Below are positions 1 through 8,913 of a stretch of DNA of 64,000 nt, piece by piece. Below the pieces are notes generated by a model. It ran no database searches and was not told the origin of the DNA. It saw only the letters and a list, made by a program, of their open reading frames with translations. The stretch is taken from NCBI GenBank assembly GCA_965275915.1, contig CBDHYI010000005.1:248001-312000 (forward strand). Reading direction: 5' to 3'. Made by a program: the position numbers and the translations under genes. How positions within the stretch are numbered: the stretch's first letter is position 1; the number at the start of each line of letters is the position of its first letter. The stretch comes from JBDWFY01 sp965275915 (lineage in GTDB: Bacteria; Pseudomonadota; Alphaproteobacteria; Rhizobiales; Stappiaceae).

Positions 1-245
1 ACACGCTTTTCACGTCTCTTGTTTGTGAGAATGGCGTTGCAATACCGTGCGGATACGGTTTTGCTATCCTCAGGACTGATGCAATTTGAGCGAAATGAAG
101 CGGACGATCCGGCAGTGTCGGTTCCCCGTTGTTCACGTCTTGACAGAACGGGCATTGGGAAACACAGACTGATAAAAGGGCTGCCTGTGATGAACATCGG
201 GTCTCTGTCAAAATCCGATAACTTCATTGCAACAGATAAAATAGT

Positions 246-289
246 AGCATTATTGTGCATAAAATGTGTATATACAGCACTATAGTGCG
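246..289. promoter_or_regulatory. Tandem BoxR-type operators upstream of the TRAP operon
   Basis: Two 14-bp sites fit the spaced repeat TGCA-N6-TGCA with one mismatch or two: AGCATTATTGTGCA (246-259) and AGCACTATAGTGCG (276-289). The second contains the perfect palindrome GCACTATAGTGC. They lie 24-67 bp before the dctP start. The same pattern stands before the ligase operon, boxC and boxR in this window. BzdR/BoxR regulators are known to bind TGCA-based repeats; that BoxR binds here is inferred. The rest of 1-245 shows no convincing gene. Confidence 0.6.
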
Positions 290-312
290 CAAGCGATCTA
301 GGGAGAAACGGT

Positions 313-1344
313 ATGATCGGACGGAACACTTTATTCGGGGCCGTGGGTGCAATTGGAATTGCATTCGGGCTATCGCTTCCAGCAGCAGCGGCAGAACATG
401 AATTCAATCTGCAGAGTTTCCTGCCGGCACAGGCGACCATTCCATCAAAAATCATTGATGTCTGGGCAGATAAGGTGGAAGCGGACTCTGACGGCCGCAT
501 CAAGATCACCCGATATCCGTCCATGCAGCTCGGCGGCAAGCCGCCGGAACTGATCGATCAGGTTATCGACGGTGTCATTGACATCACCTGGAACGTGATC
601 GGCTACACACCGGGCCGCTTCCCTTCAACTGAGGTGTTCGAACTGCCTTTCATGGTCAATGACGCCGGTCCGGCATCCGGCGCCTTCTGGAAGATGATGG
701 AAAGCGGGATCGCCGAAAGAGAATTTGGCGATGTGAAAGTGCTGGGGGCATGGGTTCATGGACCGGGCGTGATTCACTCGAACAAACCGGTCACGACTCC
801 GGAAGACTTCAATGGAATGAAAATCCGCGGCGCCTCGCGGCAGGTCAACGCGCTTCTGAACACGTTGGGTGCCACACCGGTGGGCATGCCCGTGCCGGCT
901 GTGCCGGAGGCACTGTCCAAAAAAGTGATCGACGGAACAACCATCCCCTGGGAGGTCACCAAGGCGCTGAAAGTTCCGGAGCTTGTTGAAAATCACACCG
1001 AGTTCACCGGTCCCATGATGTACACGGTGACATTCGTACTTGCGATGAACAAAGGCAAGTATGACGCCCTGCCGGACGATCTCAAAAAGGTTATCGACGA
1101 CAATTCGGGGCTGGAGTTTTCCGTTTTCGCCGGTACGACCCAGCAGGCCTATGACGATCCCTCACGCAAACTTGCTGTTGATCGGGGCAACAACATCATC
1201 ACCCTGAATGAAGAGCAATCCGCCGTTTGGGCCCAGGCCGCACAACCCGTTTATGACACCTGGATCAGCGAAATGCAGGAAAAAGGTGTGGACGGTCAGG
1301 CTTTGATTGACGAAGCCAAATCCCTTATGGCACAGGGCAACTAA
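313..1344 (+). CDS. TRAP transporter solute-binding protein (DctP family)
   Basis: Periplasmic binding protein of a tripartite ATP-independent periplasmic (TRAP) importer, 343 residues, normal for the family. A Sec signal peptide covers about residues 1-26, ending in AAAA before EHEF. The mature part carries DctP features: an early QLGG segment, KIRG near residue 170, and the stretch GATPVGMPVPAVPEAL that shapes the ligand pocket. The ATG follows AGGGAGAAACGGT, a good ribosome binding site. It is first of three genes followed by the small and large permeases. Its substrate is not readable from sequence, but the shared TGCA-N6-TGCA operators and position beside the box genes suggest benzoate or a related aromatic acid (inference). 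Confidence 0.9.
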   Translation: MIGRNTLFGAVGAIGIAFGLSLPAAAAEHEFNLQSFLPAQATIPSKIIDVWADKVEADSDGRIKITRYPSMQLGGKPPELIDQVIDGVIDITWNVIGYTPGRFPSTEVFELPFMVNDAGPASGAFWKMMESGIAEREFGDVKVLGAWVHGPGVIHSNKPVTTPEDFNGMKIRGASRQVNALLNTLGATPVGMPVPAVPEALSKKVIDGTTIPWEVTKALKVPELVENHTEFTGPMMYTVTFVLAMNKGKYDALPDDLKKVIDDNSGLEFSVFAGTTQQAYDDPSRKLAVDRGNNIITLNEEQSAVWAQAAQPVYDTWISEMQEKGVDGQALIDEAKSLMAQGN

Positions 1345-1412
1345 AAAACAATAACTGGCACGAGCGCCTGGCGGTCTTTCGGATTGACGCGCGCGAAGTA
1401 ACCACGTCATAG

Positions 1413-1440
1413 GACCACGCCATCCGGCGTGGTCTCTTTT
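1413..1440 (+). terminator. Intra-operon stem-loop between dctP and dctQ
   Basis: A perfect 9-bp stem (1413-1421 with 1426-1434, GACCACGCC/GGCGTGGTC) with an ATCC loop is followed by TCTTTT. It sits between the binding-protein gene and the permease genes. This arrangement commonly trims transcription so that the binding protein is made in excess over the membrane subunits; that role is inferred. Confidence 0.65.
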
Positions 1441-1458
1441 GAGGAGGACGAAAGGACC

Positions 1459-2043
1459 GTGATAGAGAGCCTTGTGGAACGGCTTGCCCGTTTTATGGCC
1501 ATTCTGGGGGGCACCATCCTTACAGCCTTGATCCTTGTCGTTTGCCTGTCGGTGAGCGGGCGGCTGTTAAACGGAATCATTCACAATTATGTCGAGCCGT
1601 TGTCCCCTGCTTTGTCAAAACGGCTTCTGGACTCAGGTGTCGGCCCGATCAACGGCGATTTCGAACTCGTCGAAGCGGGAATTGCATTTGCAATCTTCGC
1701 CTTTCTTCCCTTGTGCCAGATTACGCGCAGTCACGCGTCGGTTGACATCCTTTCCGCCTTCCTGCCCCGTCGGCTGAACAGCGTCATTGCAGTCGTCATC
1801 GATATCACGTTCGCCGCCGTTCTTATCCTGATTGCTGTACAGCTCTATTCGGGAATGCTGTCCAAAATGCGTTACGGCGAGACGACATTTCTGCTGCAAT
1901 TCCCCGTCTGGTGGGGCTATGCGGCCAGCCTTGTCGGCGCCGCCATTGCGGCATTGGTTGCGGTCTATGTCGCGATTTCAAGCATATCGGAAGAGATCAC
2001 CGGCAAGGCCGTTCTTCCAAGTAATCCGGAGTCCGACAAGTGA
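1459..2043 (+). CDS. TRAP transporter small permease (DctQ family)
   Basis: Small membrane subunit of the TRAP importer, four predicted membrane segments, about 194 residues. The reading frame is open from a GTG at 1429, but that codon lies inside the terminator-like stem. I prefer the GTG at 1459, which is preceded by GAGGAGGACGAAAGG. It begins VIESLVERLARF, a typical DctQ amphipathic start. A large loop (about residues 37-62) between the first two membrane segments is longer than in many DctQ proteins. Its stop overlaps the dctM start, indicating translational coupling. Confidence 0.85.
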   Translation: MIESLVERLARFMAILGGTILTALILVVCLSVSGRLLNGIIHNYVEPLSPALSKRLLDSGVGPINGDFELVEAGIAFAIFAFLPLCQITRSHASVDILSAFLPRRLNSVIAVVIDITFAAVLILIAVQLYSGMLSKMRYGETTFLLQFPVWWGYAASLVGAAIAALVAVYVAISSISEEITGKAVLPSNPESDK

Positions 2044-3356
2044 GCAATCTTGAAATCGGACTCGCCTCCTTTCCAGCTCTTCTTGCCCTGATTTTCATCC
2101 GTGTCCCGATCGGGCTGGCGATGTTCCTGGTGGGTCTGGTCGGTCTCTATCTGGTGACCGGCAGCTTCAACCTGCCGCTGGCGCGACTGAAGAGCGAAAC
2201 ATATACGACCTTTTCAAGCTACTCGCTGTCTATCGTTCCGATGTTCCTGCTTATGGGGCAATTCGCAACCCTCGGCGGTATGTCGTCAGCGCTCTTCAAA
2301 GCGGCGGAAGGATGGCTCGGCCACCGCAAAGGCGGCGTGGCAATGGCCGCCGTCGGTGCATGCGCCGGATTTGGTGCCATTTGCGGGTCCTCCCTTGCGA
2401 CCGCCGCAACGATGGGACGTGTCGCCCTGCCGGAGCTGAAGCAGTATGGCTATGCAGGCGGATTTTCCACGGCGACCCTCGCGGCCGGCGGCACGCTGGG
2501 CATTCTCATTCCGCCCTCTGTCGTGCTCGTCATCTACGCCATCCTGACTGAGCAGAATATTGCGAAACTGTTCCTTGCCGCGTTCATTCCCGGCATCCTC
2601 GCCGCCGTGGGATACGTCATTGCAATTTCAGCCTACGTTCGCCTTTATCCTGAGGCAGCCGGCACTCGGGAGGCCGTTCCTTACAGCGAACGCTTCGCCG
2701 CCCTGTTGCATGTCTGGCCGGTGCTGCTGGTGTTCGGCCTCGTGGTCGGCGGAATTTATCTGGGATGGTTCACCCCGACCGAAGGCGCAGCCGTCGGTGC
2801 GCTCGGCACGGGTCTGATAGCGCTCGCCAACCGGGGATTAAACCGGAAAACGCTGATCGAGAGTTTCCTTTCGACGGCCCGTTCCACGGCGATGATCTTT
2901 TTCATCATATTGGGCGCCGGTTTCTACAACGGGTTCCTGGCACTGACCCAGGTTCCGCAGGAGATGTCCAACTTTGTCGTCAGCCAGGGCTTCAGCCCCT
3001 GGACCGTATTGGCCGTGATCCTGTTTTTTTATCTGATCTTCGGGTGCCTGATGGACAGCCTCTCAATGATCCTGCTGACAATCCCGATCTTCTATCCGGT
3101 CATTTCCGGGCTTGATTTCGGGATGAGTCCCGAACACGTCGCCATCTGGTTTGGCATTCTTGTGCTGATCGTCGTTGAGGTCGGCCTCATTACACCGCCT
3201 GTGGGTATGAACCTTTTCGTCATCAACACCCTGGACCCGGAAACACCGATGCTTGAGACCTACAAAGCCGTCATATTCTTTGTGGCGTCCGACATTATCC
3301 GTGTCATCATTCTGGTGCTTTTCCCGGTAATAACCCTGTTTCTCATCCCCGGCTGA
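2040..3356 (+). CDS. TRAP transporter large permease (DctM family)
   Basis: Large membrane subunit that carries the translocation channel and Na+ sites; 438 residues with about 12 hydrophobic segments. Family landmarks are visible: IRVPIGLAM near the N-terminus, GGMSSALFKAAEGWLG, the GFGAICGSSLATAATMG segment, TLGILIPPSV and, near the end, ITPPVGMNLFV. The GTG start overlaps the dctQ stop (GTGA). It completes a three-gene TRAP operon that ends just before a promoter with two further TGCA-N6-TGCA sites. Confidence 0.92.
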   Translation: MSNLEIGLASFPALLALIFIRVPIGLAMFLVGLVGLYLVTGSFNLPLARLKSETYTTFSSYSLSIVPMFLLMGQFATLGGMSSALFKAAEGWLGHRKGGVAMAAVGACAGFGAICGSSLATAATMGRVALPELKQYGYAGGFSTATLAAGGTLGILIPPSVVLVIYAILTEQNIAKLFLAAFIPGILAAVGYVIAISAYVRLYPEAAGTREAVPYSERFAALLHVWPVLLVFGLVVGGIYLGWFTPTEGAAVGALGTGLIALANRGLNRKTLIESFLSTARSTAMIFFIILGAGFYNGFLALTQVPQEMSNFVVSQGFSPWTVLAVILFFYLIFGCLMDSLSMILLTIPIFYPVISGLDFGMSPEHVAIWFGILVLIVVEVGLITPPVGMNLFVINTLDPETPMLETYKAVIFFVASDIIRVIILVLFPVITLFLIPG

Positions 3357-3460
3357 ACGGCTTTTTCCAAGTCGTTCCTTTCATTACGGCGCTATCCGTT
3401 CGGCCATGACTCGTCCCGTCGTGCCGCGGACGTCGATGGCGGCATTCTGATAAAAATTTA

Positions 3461-3516
3461 TGCAAAAAAATGCATATTTTTCTAGAGAATTGGGCGATAA
3501 TATGCTTTATAATGCA
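3461..3516. promoter_or_regulatory. BoxR-type operators upstream of the DUF4863/ligase operon
   Basis: TGCAAAAAAATGCA (3461-3474) is a perfect TGCA-N6-TGCA site. TGCTTTATAATGCA (3503-3516) has one mismatch and could overlap a -10 element (TATAAT at 3508-3513 lies inside it). They lie 39-94 bp before the ATG at 3555. A repressor bound at the second site would cover the promoter. Confidence 0.65.
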
Positions 3517-3554
3517 CTAAACAAGAGAGCAACGCGGAATCATGGAGGGAGAAC

Positions 3555-4022
3555 ATGTCGCAGGAACAGTTTGTTGAAGTCATCGGCAAGATCGCGGAGC
3601 ATATCGCTGACAAGCCGCTTGATGCAGAGCTGGAGAAGCTTCTGAACGACACGTTTCCGGCCGGATCGGAAGAGTTCGAGGCATTGCGCAAACTCTGCGT
3701 CGAAGGGGAATCCGAAGGCTGGCTGATGGCCAGGGAAGCCGCCGGCGTCAAATTCGGACGCGCCGTCAAACCGGGCACCGCGGCCGGTTCGTTCAGTGTC
3801 GATGTGGTGCGCATGAAAAATGTGCGTGGACCCCACCATGTTCACACCAAAGGCGAGATAGGAGCCGTGTTTCCGCTCGAAGGCGCTCCCCGTTTCGATG
3901 GCAAAGCCGAGGGCTGGTATGTTTATGGCCCGGGATCCGACCATCACCCGACAGTTTCCGGAGGAGATGTCCACATCCTCTACCTGCTGCCGGACGGTGA
4001 AATCGAGTTCACCGGCAAGTAA
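3555..4022 (+). CDS. DUF4863 family cupin-like protein, related to 4-hydroxylaminobenzoate lyase
   Basis: A 155-residue cytosolic protein. The N-terminal 60 residues are helical; the rest has a cupin-like His-rich pattern: GPHHVHTKGE around residue 93, then WYVYGPGSDHHPTVSGG around 124, which could supply metal ligands. I recognise it as DUF4863, a family that includes 4-hydroxylaminobenzoate lyase of nitrobenzoate degraders and that often accompanies box genes; its role in benzoyl-CoA catabolism is not established. The start follows ATGGAGGGAGAAC, a strong ribosome binding site. It is first in an operon with the ligase and hydrolase. Family assignment rests on pattern memory. Confidence 0.7.
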   Translation: MSQEQFVEVIGKIAEHIADKPLDAELEKLLNDTFPAGSEEFEALRKLCVEGESEGWLMAREAAGVKFGRAVKPGTAAGSFSVDVVRMKNVRGPHHVHTKGEIGAVFPLEGAPRFDGKAEGWYVYGPGSDHHPTVSGGDVHILYLLPDGEIEFTGK

Positions 4023-4042
4023 TCGGAACCAGGGAGGAAACA

Positions 4043-5590
4043 ATGGCGGATAACATGAATGCCGCAGTGTGGTTCGTGGACCGGCATGTTGGCGAAGGCC
4101 GCGCGGACAAGACCGCATTCCGCGAAGCCAACGGCAAAAAAAGATCAGTCACATATGGTGAGCTTGCCGGCCGTTCTGGCCTGGTTGCGGGCGCGTTCAA
4201 ACGTGCCGGGATAAATCGCGAAGAGAGAGTTGCCTGTCTGATTCTGGATCAACTGGAATACCCGGAAGTGTTCTGGGGCGCGCTTAAGGCGGGCGTTCTT
4301 CCGGTTGCGCTGAACACATTGCTTTCCACGTCTGTCTATGACGTCATTTTACGCGACAGCCGGGCAACGTGTCTCATCGTCTCCTCGGAACTGTTCGACG
4401 TTGTTGCACCAGCAACAAAAGATAATCCCTACCTTCGAAAGGTCATTGTGATCGCAGACACAGCACCCGAAGGCACGATCACTTACGAGGAATTCGTGTC
4501 AGGTGCGCCTGTTCTTGATCCCGTCGAAGCGTTTGCCGACGAGTGCGCGTTCTGGCTCTACTCGTCCGGATCCACCGGTCAACCCAAAGGGGTTCGACAC
4601 GTCCATGGCTCCCTGAAAGCAACCTCCGACACCTACGGCAGCCGGGTTCTGGGCATTCGTGAAAACGATATTGTTTACTCGGCAGCCAAGATTTTCTTTG
4701 CCTACGGATTGGGCAATGCCATGACATTCCCGTTGTCTGTCGGCGCCACGACAGTGCTTTACTCCGGACGCCCCACACCTGATGTTGTCCTCGATATTCT
4801 GGAACAGGAGCAGCCGACCGTTAATTTTGGCGTTCCGACACTCTATGCGGCGATAATCGCCAGGGTCGAAGGTGAGGACACGACCCCACCCCATACCTTG
4901 CGTCTTTGCGTATCGGCCGGCGAAGCGTTGCCTGAGGAAATCGGGATCAAATGGAAAGCCATGTGGGGTGTCGACATTCTGGACGGCGTGGGATCGACGG
5001 AGATGCTGCACATTTTCCTGTCCAACGCTCCGGGCGATGTTGTCTACGGCACATCGGGCAAGGCGGTTCCCGGATACGAGATCCGCTGCGTCGACGAAAA
5101 CAATGACGACGTCAAACCCGGAGGCGGCGTGGGCGAGCTTCTGGTTCGGGGAGATTCAGCCGCCGAAGGCTATTGGAATCAGCGCAGGAAAAGCCGCAAA
5201 ACCTTTGAGGGTGAATGGACACGGACCGGCGACAAGTATGAGATCACGGACACCGGCCGTTTCGTTTACTGCGGGCGGACCGACGACATGTTCAAGGTCT
5301 CCGGCATCTGGGTCAGCCCTTTCGAAGTTGAACAGGCCATCATGTCTCACGCGGCAATATTGGAAGCGGCTGTTGTGGCGGCGCGCGATGATGACGGACT
5401 GGAAAAGCCAAAGGCCTTTGTGGTGCTCAAGAAGGATGCGGATGAAAGCGACGTGCGTGACACTCTGAAAGAGTTCGTCAAAGACAGGATCGGCAAATGG
5501 AAATATCCGCGCTGGGTGGAAATTCTCCCCGATCTGCCCAAAACGGCAACCGGCAAGATCCAACGATTCAAGCTGAGGGAAGAGGCATGA
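4043..5590 (+). CDS. bclA: Benzoate-CoA ligase
   Basis: Adenylate-forming ligase of 515 residues that activates benzoate with ATP and CoA, the entry step of the box pathway. The P-loop-like A3 motif YSSGSTGQPKGVRHVHGS is near residue 172, the aromatic-pocket region KIFFAYGLGNAM near 216, GSTEMLHIF near 318, TGDKYE with YCGRTDDMFKVSG near 395-420, and the C-terminal catalytic Lys in PKTATGKIQRFKL. All these fit the benzoate-CoA ligase family. The ATG follows AGGGAGGAAACA, 20 bp after the preceding stop. Its stop overlaps the start of the hydrolase gene (ATGA). Confidence 0.93.
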   Translation: MADNMNAAVWFVDRHVGEGRADKTAFREANGKKRSVTYGELAGRSGLVAGAFKRAGINREERVACLILDQLEYPEVFWGALKAGVLPVALNTLLSTSVYDVILRDSRATCLIVSSELFDVVAPATKDNPYLRKVIVIADTAPEGTITYEEFVSGAPVLDPVEAFADECAFWLYSSGSTGQPKGVRHVHGSLKATSDTYGSRVLGIRENDIVYSAAKIFFAYGLGNAMTFPLSVGATTVLYSGRPTPDVVLDILEQEQPTVNFGVPTLYAAIIARVEGEDTTPPHTLRLCVSAGEALPEEIGIKWKAMWGVDILDGVGSTEMLHIFLSNAPGDVVYGTSGKAVPGYEIRCVDENNDDVKPGGGVGELLVRGDSAAEGYWNQRRKSRKTFEGEWTRTGDKYEITDTGRFVYCGRTDDMFKVSGIWVSPFEVEQAIMSHAAILEAAVVAARDDDGLEKPKAFVVLKKDADESDVRDTLKEFVKDRIGKWKYPRWVEILPDLPKTATGKIQRFKLREEA

Positions 5591-6414
5591 GCCAGGTTCA
5601 ATGGAAAGACAACGCGTCGGGCTTCCTCACGGCAGGCGGCAAGCAGCTGGAATATGCGTGCTTTGGTCCATCGCCGGCTGAAGCGGAAACAATCGTGATG
5701 CTGCACGAAGGCCTGGGGTGTCTCGCCCTGTGGCGCGATCTTCCTGAGAAATTGGCGGAACAAACCGGATATGGTGTCTTCGCCTATTCCCGTACCGGTC
5801 ATGGACAATCCGATTTGGCCGACCTTCCCCGCCCGCTCGACTACATGACCGGCGAAGCGCTGAACGTCTTACCTGAAGTGCTCAACGCTTTTGATTTTCG
5901 TCGCGGTATTCTCCTTGGTCATTCGGATGGCGCAACAATTGCGGCAATCTATGCCGGGTCGGTTCAGGATCACCGGGTTCGGGGAGCGGTTCTGATGGCC
6001 CCTCACTTTTTCACCGAAGAGATGGGACTGGCCGAAATCGCCCGCGCTCGCGATACCTACCAAACCGGCGACCTGAAAGATCGGATGGCCAAATATCACA
6101 AGGACCCGGACAATACATTTCTTGGCTGGAACAATGTTTGGCTTGATCCAGATTACAAGAACTGGAACGTTGCAGAGGTGATCGACTTTCTCCGAATTCC
6201 AGTTCTGGCGATACAGGGTGCTGACGATCAATATGGTACGCTGGCCCAGATTGAGGAAATAGAGAGTCGGATCTATGCGCCCGTCGATGTCGAGATTTTT
6301 CCTGAGTGCCGCCATTCGCCGCACCTGGACCAGCCCGAACAGACGCAAGACGCAATTGCGGAGTTTGCCGCTCGGCTGAAACGGATCGACGCTCACGACA
6401 TCAAGGCTGCGTAA
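5587..6414 (+). CDS. Alpha/beta hydrolase of the box cluster
   Basis: An alpha/beta hydrolase of 275 residues. Nucleophile elbow GHSDGAT (Ser near residue 115), acid in QGADDQYG, and catalytic His in ECRHSPHLDQ near the C-terminus. The open frame extends upstream into bclA, but the ATG at 5587 overlapping the bclA stop gives the natural start MSQVQWKDN. Hydrolases of this type recur in box operons and may act as thioesterases or ring-opened-product hydrolases; the substrate is unknown. It is the last gene of the operon beginning at 3555. Confidence 0.82.
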   Translation: MSQVQWKDNASGFLTAGGKQLEYACFGPSPAEAETIVMLHEGLGCLALWRDLPEKLAEQTGYGVFAYSRTGHGQSDLADLPRPLDYMTGEALNVLPEVLNAFDFRRGILLGHSDGATIAAIYAGSVQDHRVRGAVLMAPHFFTEEMGLAEIARARDTYQTGDLKDRMAKYHKDPDNTFLGWNNVWLDPDYKNWNVAEVIDFLRIPVLAIQGADDQYGTLAQIEEIESRIYAPVDVEIFPECRHSPHLDQPEQTQDAIAEFAARLKRIDAHDIKAA

Positions 6415-6599
6415 GACAAAGGGCCTCATCCACGGCGTGGGTACCCTGCAAAACGGCAGCGTGCCCTGTTTACGTAACTGGCGGAGACAGGACGTCCCCG
6501 GTTTTGGGTGAGAACCGGCCCCTAATTCGGCCCGATTGTCTCCGTTTCCAGATAAGGTCACCTTTCTGAAATGCCCGTCAATGAATGAAAGGATCCTTT

Positions 6600-7040
6600 T
6601 TGAGTAAGTCTTTCGCAGAAAAACGGCAGTTGCTGCATGCCTATATTCCGGGCAAAACAGAACGGCACCCGGAAGGTATCCTGGATGACCTGAAAGACGG
6701 GATCGACACCCAGCACCTGGAAAAGTCGGCGGCCTGGGCAGCGGGACTGCAGTTTCTGAGAGACGGTTTCTTTTGGGAAGCCCATGAAGTTCTGGAAGCC
6801 GTATGGATGGCTGCGCCGGAAAACTCCGCCGAGAAGCTGTTCGTGCAGGCTGTCATTCAGCGCGCGAATGCGGCGCTCAAAATGCGCATGGGACGGCCGA
6901 AAGCGGCGACACGCTTGCAGGACATTGCCGACAAGCTGTTTGATGAAGCCTTTTCCCGCCGGCCGGACCTGATAATGGGCTGGACCAAGACTCAACTGCA
7001 TCATCTGACTGAGCCCTCAAATCATACAGTCACAAAGTGA
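6600..7040 (+). CDS. DUF309 domain protein
   Basis: A small cytosolic helical protein, about 146 residues. The DUF309 signature is clear: FLRDGFFWEAHEVLEAVWM near residue 53, followed by FVQAVIQRANAALK. An in-frame ATG exists at 6585, but the TTG at 6600 has AAAGGATCC at better spacing. The function of DUF309 is unknown. It stands 185 bp after the hydrolase and 154 bp before boxC, with BoxR-like sites immediately downstream, so it may belong to the upstream transcript. Confidence 0.75.
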   Translation: MSKSFAEKRQLLHAYIPGKTERHPEGILDDLKDGIDTQHLEKSAAWAAGLQFLRDGFFWEAHEVLEAVWMAAPENSAEKLFVQAVIQRANAALKMRMGRPKAATRLQDIADKLFDEAFSRRPDLIMGWTKTQLHHLTEPSNHTVTK

Positions 7041-7044
7041 TATA

Positions 7045-7129
7045 TGTATTATAATTCATAAATTTGAAATAATGCAATTAAATTAGGTCAAAAATTCTGA
7101 AATAGCTCCAAAAACTGCATAATAATGCA
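7045..7129. promoter_or_regulatory. boxC promoter with BoxR-type operators
   Basis: A perfect site TGCATAATAATGCA (7116-7129) and a degenerate one TGTATTATAATTCA (7045-7058) lie in a very AT-rich gap before boxC. A further lone TGCA is at 7073-7076. The local AT-richness contrasts with the surrounding genes and fits a regulated promoter. Confidence 0.65.
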
Positions 7130-7194
7130 ATTTTTACCTTTACTCGGATCCGTAAAAGCCCTAACGTTCAAACACATCGAAAAGGAAGCCTCCA

Positions 7195-8856
7195 ATGTCC
7201 AAGGTGATAGATTTTCAGACCGATCCTTCTCGGTACCGCCACTGGAATGTCGAGTATGACGGCCAGGTGGCTTATCTCACCATGGACGTGGATGAGGACG
7301 GTGGCCTGTTCGAGGGCTATCAGCTCAAACTCAACTCCTATGATCTGGGCGTCGACATCGAACTCGCCGACATTGTGCAGCGTATGCGCTTCGAACATCC
7401 TGAAGTAAAAGTTGTTGTCATGCGCTCGGGCAAGGACAACGTGTTCTGCGCCGGCGCAAACATCCGCATGCTCGGCGGCGCGGCGCACAGCCATAAGGTC
7501 AACTTCTGTAAATTTACGAACGAAACCCGCAACACGTTTGAAGCTGCGGAAGAAGACAGCGGCCAGAAATATATTGCCGCGGTCAAGGGTGCATGCGCCG
7601 GCGGCGGCTACGAACTGGCTCTGGCCTGCAATCACATCATGCTGACGGACGACAGTTCCTCCTCGGTGGCACTGCCGGAAGTTCCGCTTCTGGCGGTGCT
7701 TCCCGGAACCGGAGGCCTGACCCGGGTAACCGACAAGAGAAAAGTCCGGCGGGATCTTGCCGATATATTCTGCTCCACCGAAGAAGGCGTTAAAGGCAAA
7801 CGGGCCCGTGACTGGAAACTTGTCGACGAAGTTGTCGCGAACTCCAAATTTGATGCCACGGTTGAGGAACGGGCACGCGAATTTGCAGCCACCTCCCCGA
7901 AAGCCGACGTTACTCAAGGTATTCAACTGACACCTCTGACGCGCACAATTGATGAAAACGGTTCGCTGACCTACTCCAGTGTGGAAGTGACCGTCGACCG
8001 GCCCGCGCGTAAAGTCGCGCTGACCATCCATGGCCCCGATGAAGCCGCTCCGGCCGACATGGACGACTTCGTAGCCCAGGGCGCCGACGCATACCTGCTG
8101 CGCGTGGCCCGTGAACTGGATGATGCCGTTCTTCATCTCAGACTGAACGAACCGGAACTTGGGCTGATGATCTTCCGGACCCAGGGCGATCCGGCACTGG
8201 TGAAGTCTCACGAGGATCTGCTTCTGGACAATGCCGACCATTGGCTCGCCAATGAAGTGCTCAAATATTGGAAACGCATCCTGAAACGGATCGATGTCAC
8301 ATCAAGATCGATCGCCGCGTTGATTGAACACGGATCATGTTTCACCGGCGTCCTTGCGGAAATCCTGTTTGCCGCCGACCGCACTTACATGATGGAAGGC
8401 GAGTTTGAAGGCGACAACAGACCGACCGCAACCATAACACTGACCCGGTCGAATTTCGGCCTCTTCCCGATGGGCAATGATTTGACGCGGCTTGAGACAC
8501 GTTTTCTGGGCGAGCCTGAGAACGTCAGGAACGCCGAAGCCCGGCAGGGCGAAGCGCTCGACGCAGAAGACGCTGAAGAACTGGGTCTGGTGTCCATGAT
8601 TCTAGACGACATCGATTGGGAAGACGAAGTCCGGATTTTCATGGAAGAACGCGCAAGTTTTTCACCCGACGCGATGACGGGTATGGAGGCAAACCTGCGG
8701 TTTGCCGGTCCCGAAACCATGGAAACACGCATCTTCGGTCGGTTGACGGCCTGGCAGAACTGGATTTTCAACCGGCCCAATGCCGTCGGCGAGGAAGGCG
8801 CCCTGCAGCGCTACGGCACCGGCATACGCGGTGACTACAACATGGAGCGGGTTTGA
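7195..8856 (+). CDS. boxC: Benzoyl-CoA-dihydrodiol lyase (2,3-epoxybenzoyl-CoA dihydrolase)
   Basis: The ring-opening enzyme of the aerobic benzoyl-CoA pathway: it converts 2,3-epoxybenzoyl-CoA plus water to 3,4-dehydroadipyl-CoA semialdehyde and formate. 553 residues, as usual for BoxC, with a duplicated crotonase architecture. The N-terminal oxyanion-hole region reads VFCAGANIRMLGG and KGACAGGGYELALACNHI; the second half has SIAALIEHGSCFTGVLAEILFAADR. The start follows AAAAGGAAGCC. A long antisense frame over this gene is a coding shadow. boxB follows 57 bp downstream. Confidence 0.95.
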   Translation: MSKVIDFQTDPSRYRHWNVEYDGQVAYLTMDVDEDGGLFEGYQLKLNSYDLGVDIELADIVQRMRFEHPEVKVVVMRSGKDNVFCAGANIRMLGGAAHSHKVNFCKFTNETRNTFEAAEEDSGQKYIAAVKGACAGGGYELALACNHIMLTDDSSSSVALPEVPLLAVLPGTGGLTRVTDKRKVRRDLADIFCSTEEGVKGKRARDWKLVDEVVANSKFDATVEERAREFAATSPKADVTQGIQLTPLTRTIDENGSLTYSSVEVTVDRPARKVALTIHGPDEAAPADMDDFVAQGADAYLLRVARELDDAVLHLRLNEPELGLMIFRTQGDPALVKSHEDLLLDNADHWLANEVLKYWKRILKRIDVTSRSIAALIEHGSCFTGVLAEILFAADRTYMMEGEFEGDNRPTATITLTRSNFGLFPMGNDLTRLETRFLGEPENVRNAEARQGEALDAEDAEELGLVSMILDDIDWEDEVRIFMEERASFSPDAMTGMEANLRFAGPETMETRIFGRLTAWQNWIFNRPNAVGEEGALQRYGTGIRGDYNMERV

Positions 8857-8913
8857 CCGCGGATTATCAACGAGCTGGCTATCCCGCCATGCCGAACCCC
8901 ATGGAGAATTGAC

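Noticed and set aside
19..285. An 88-codon frame at the left edge
   Set aside because: Its end overlaps the AT-rich promoter and BoxR-like operators of the TRAP operon, and the sequence resembles no protein family.
7168..8241. A 357-codon minus-strand frame over boxC
   Set aside because: It is fully antisense to a confidently identified gene, has no recognisable domain and arises from codon bias.
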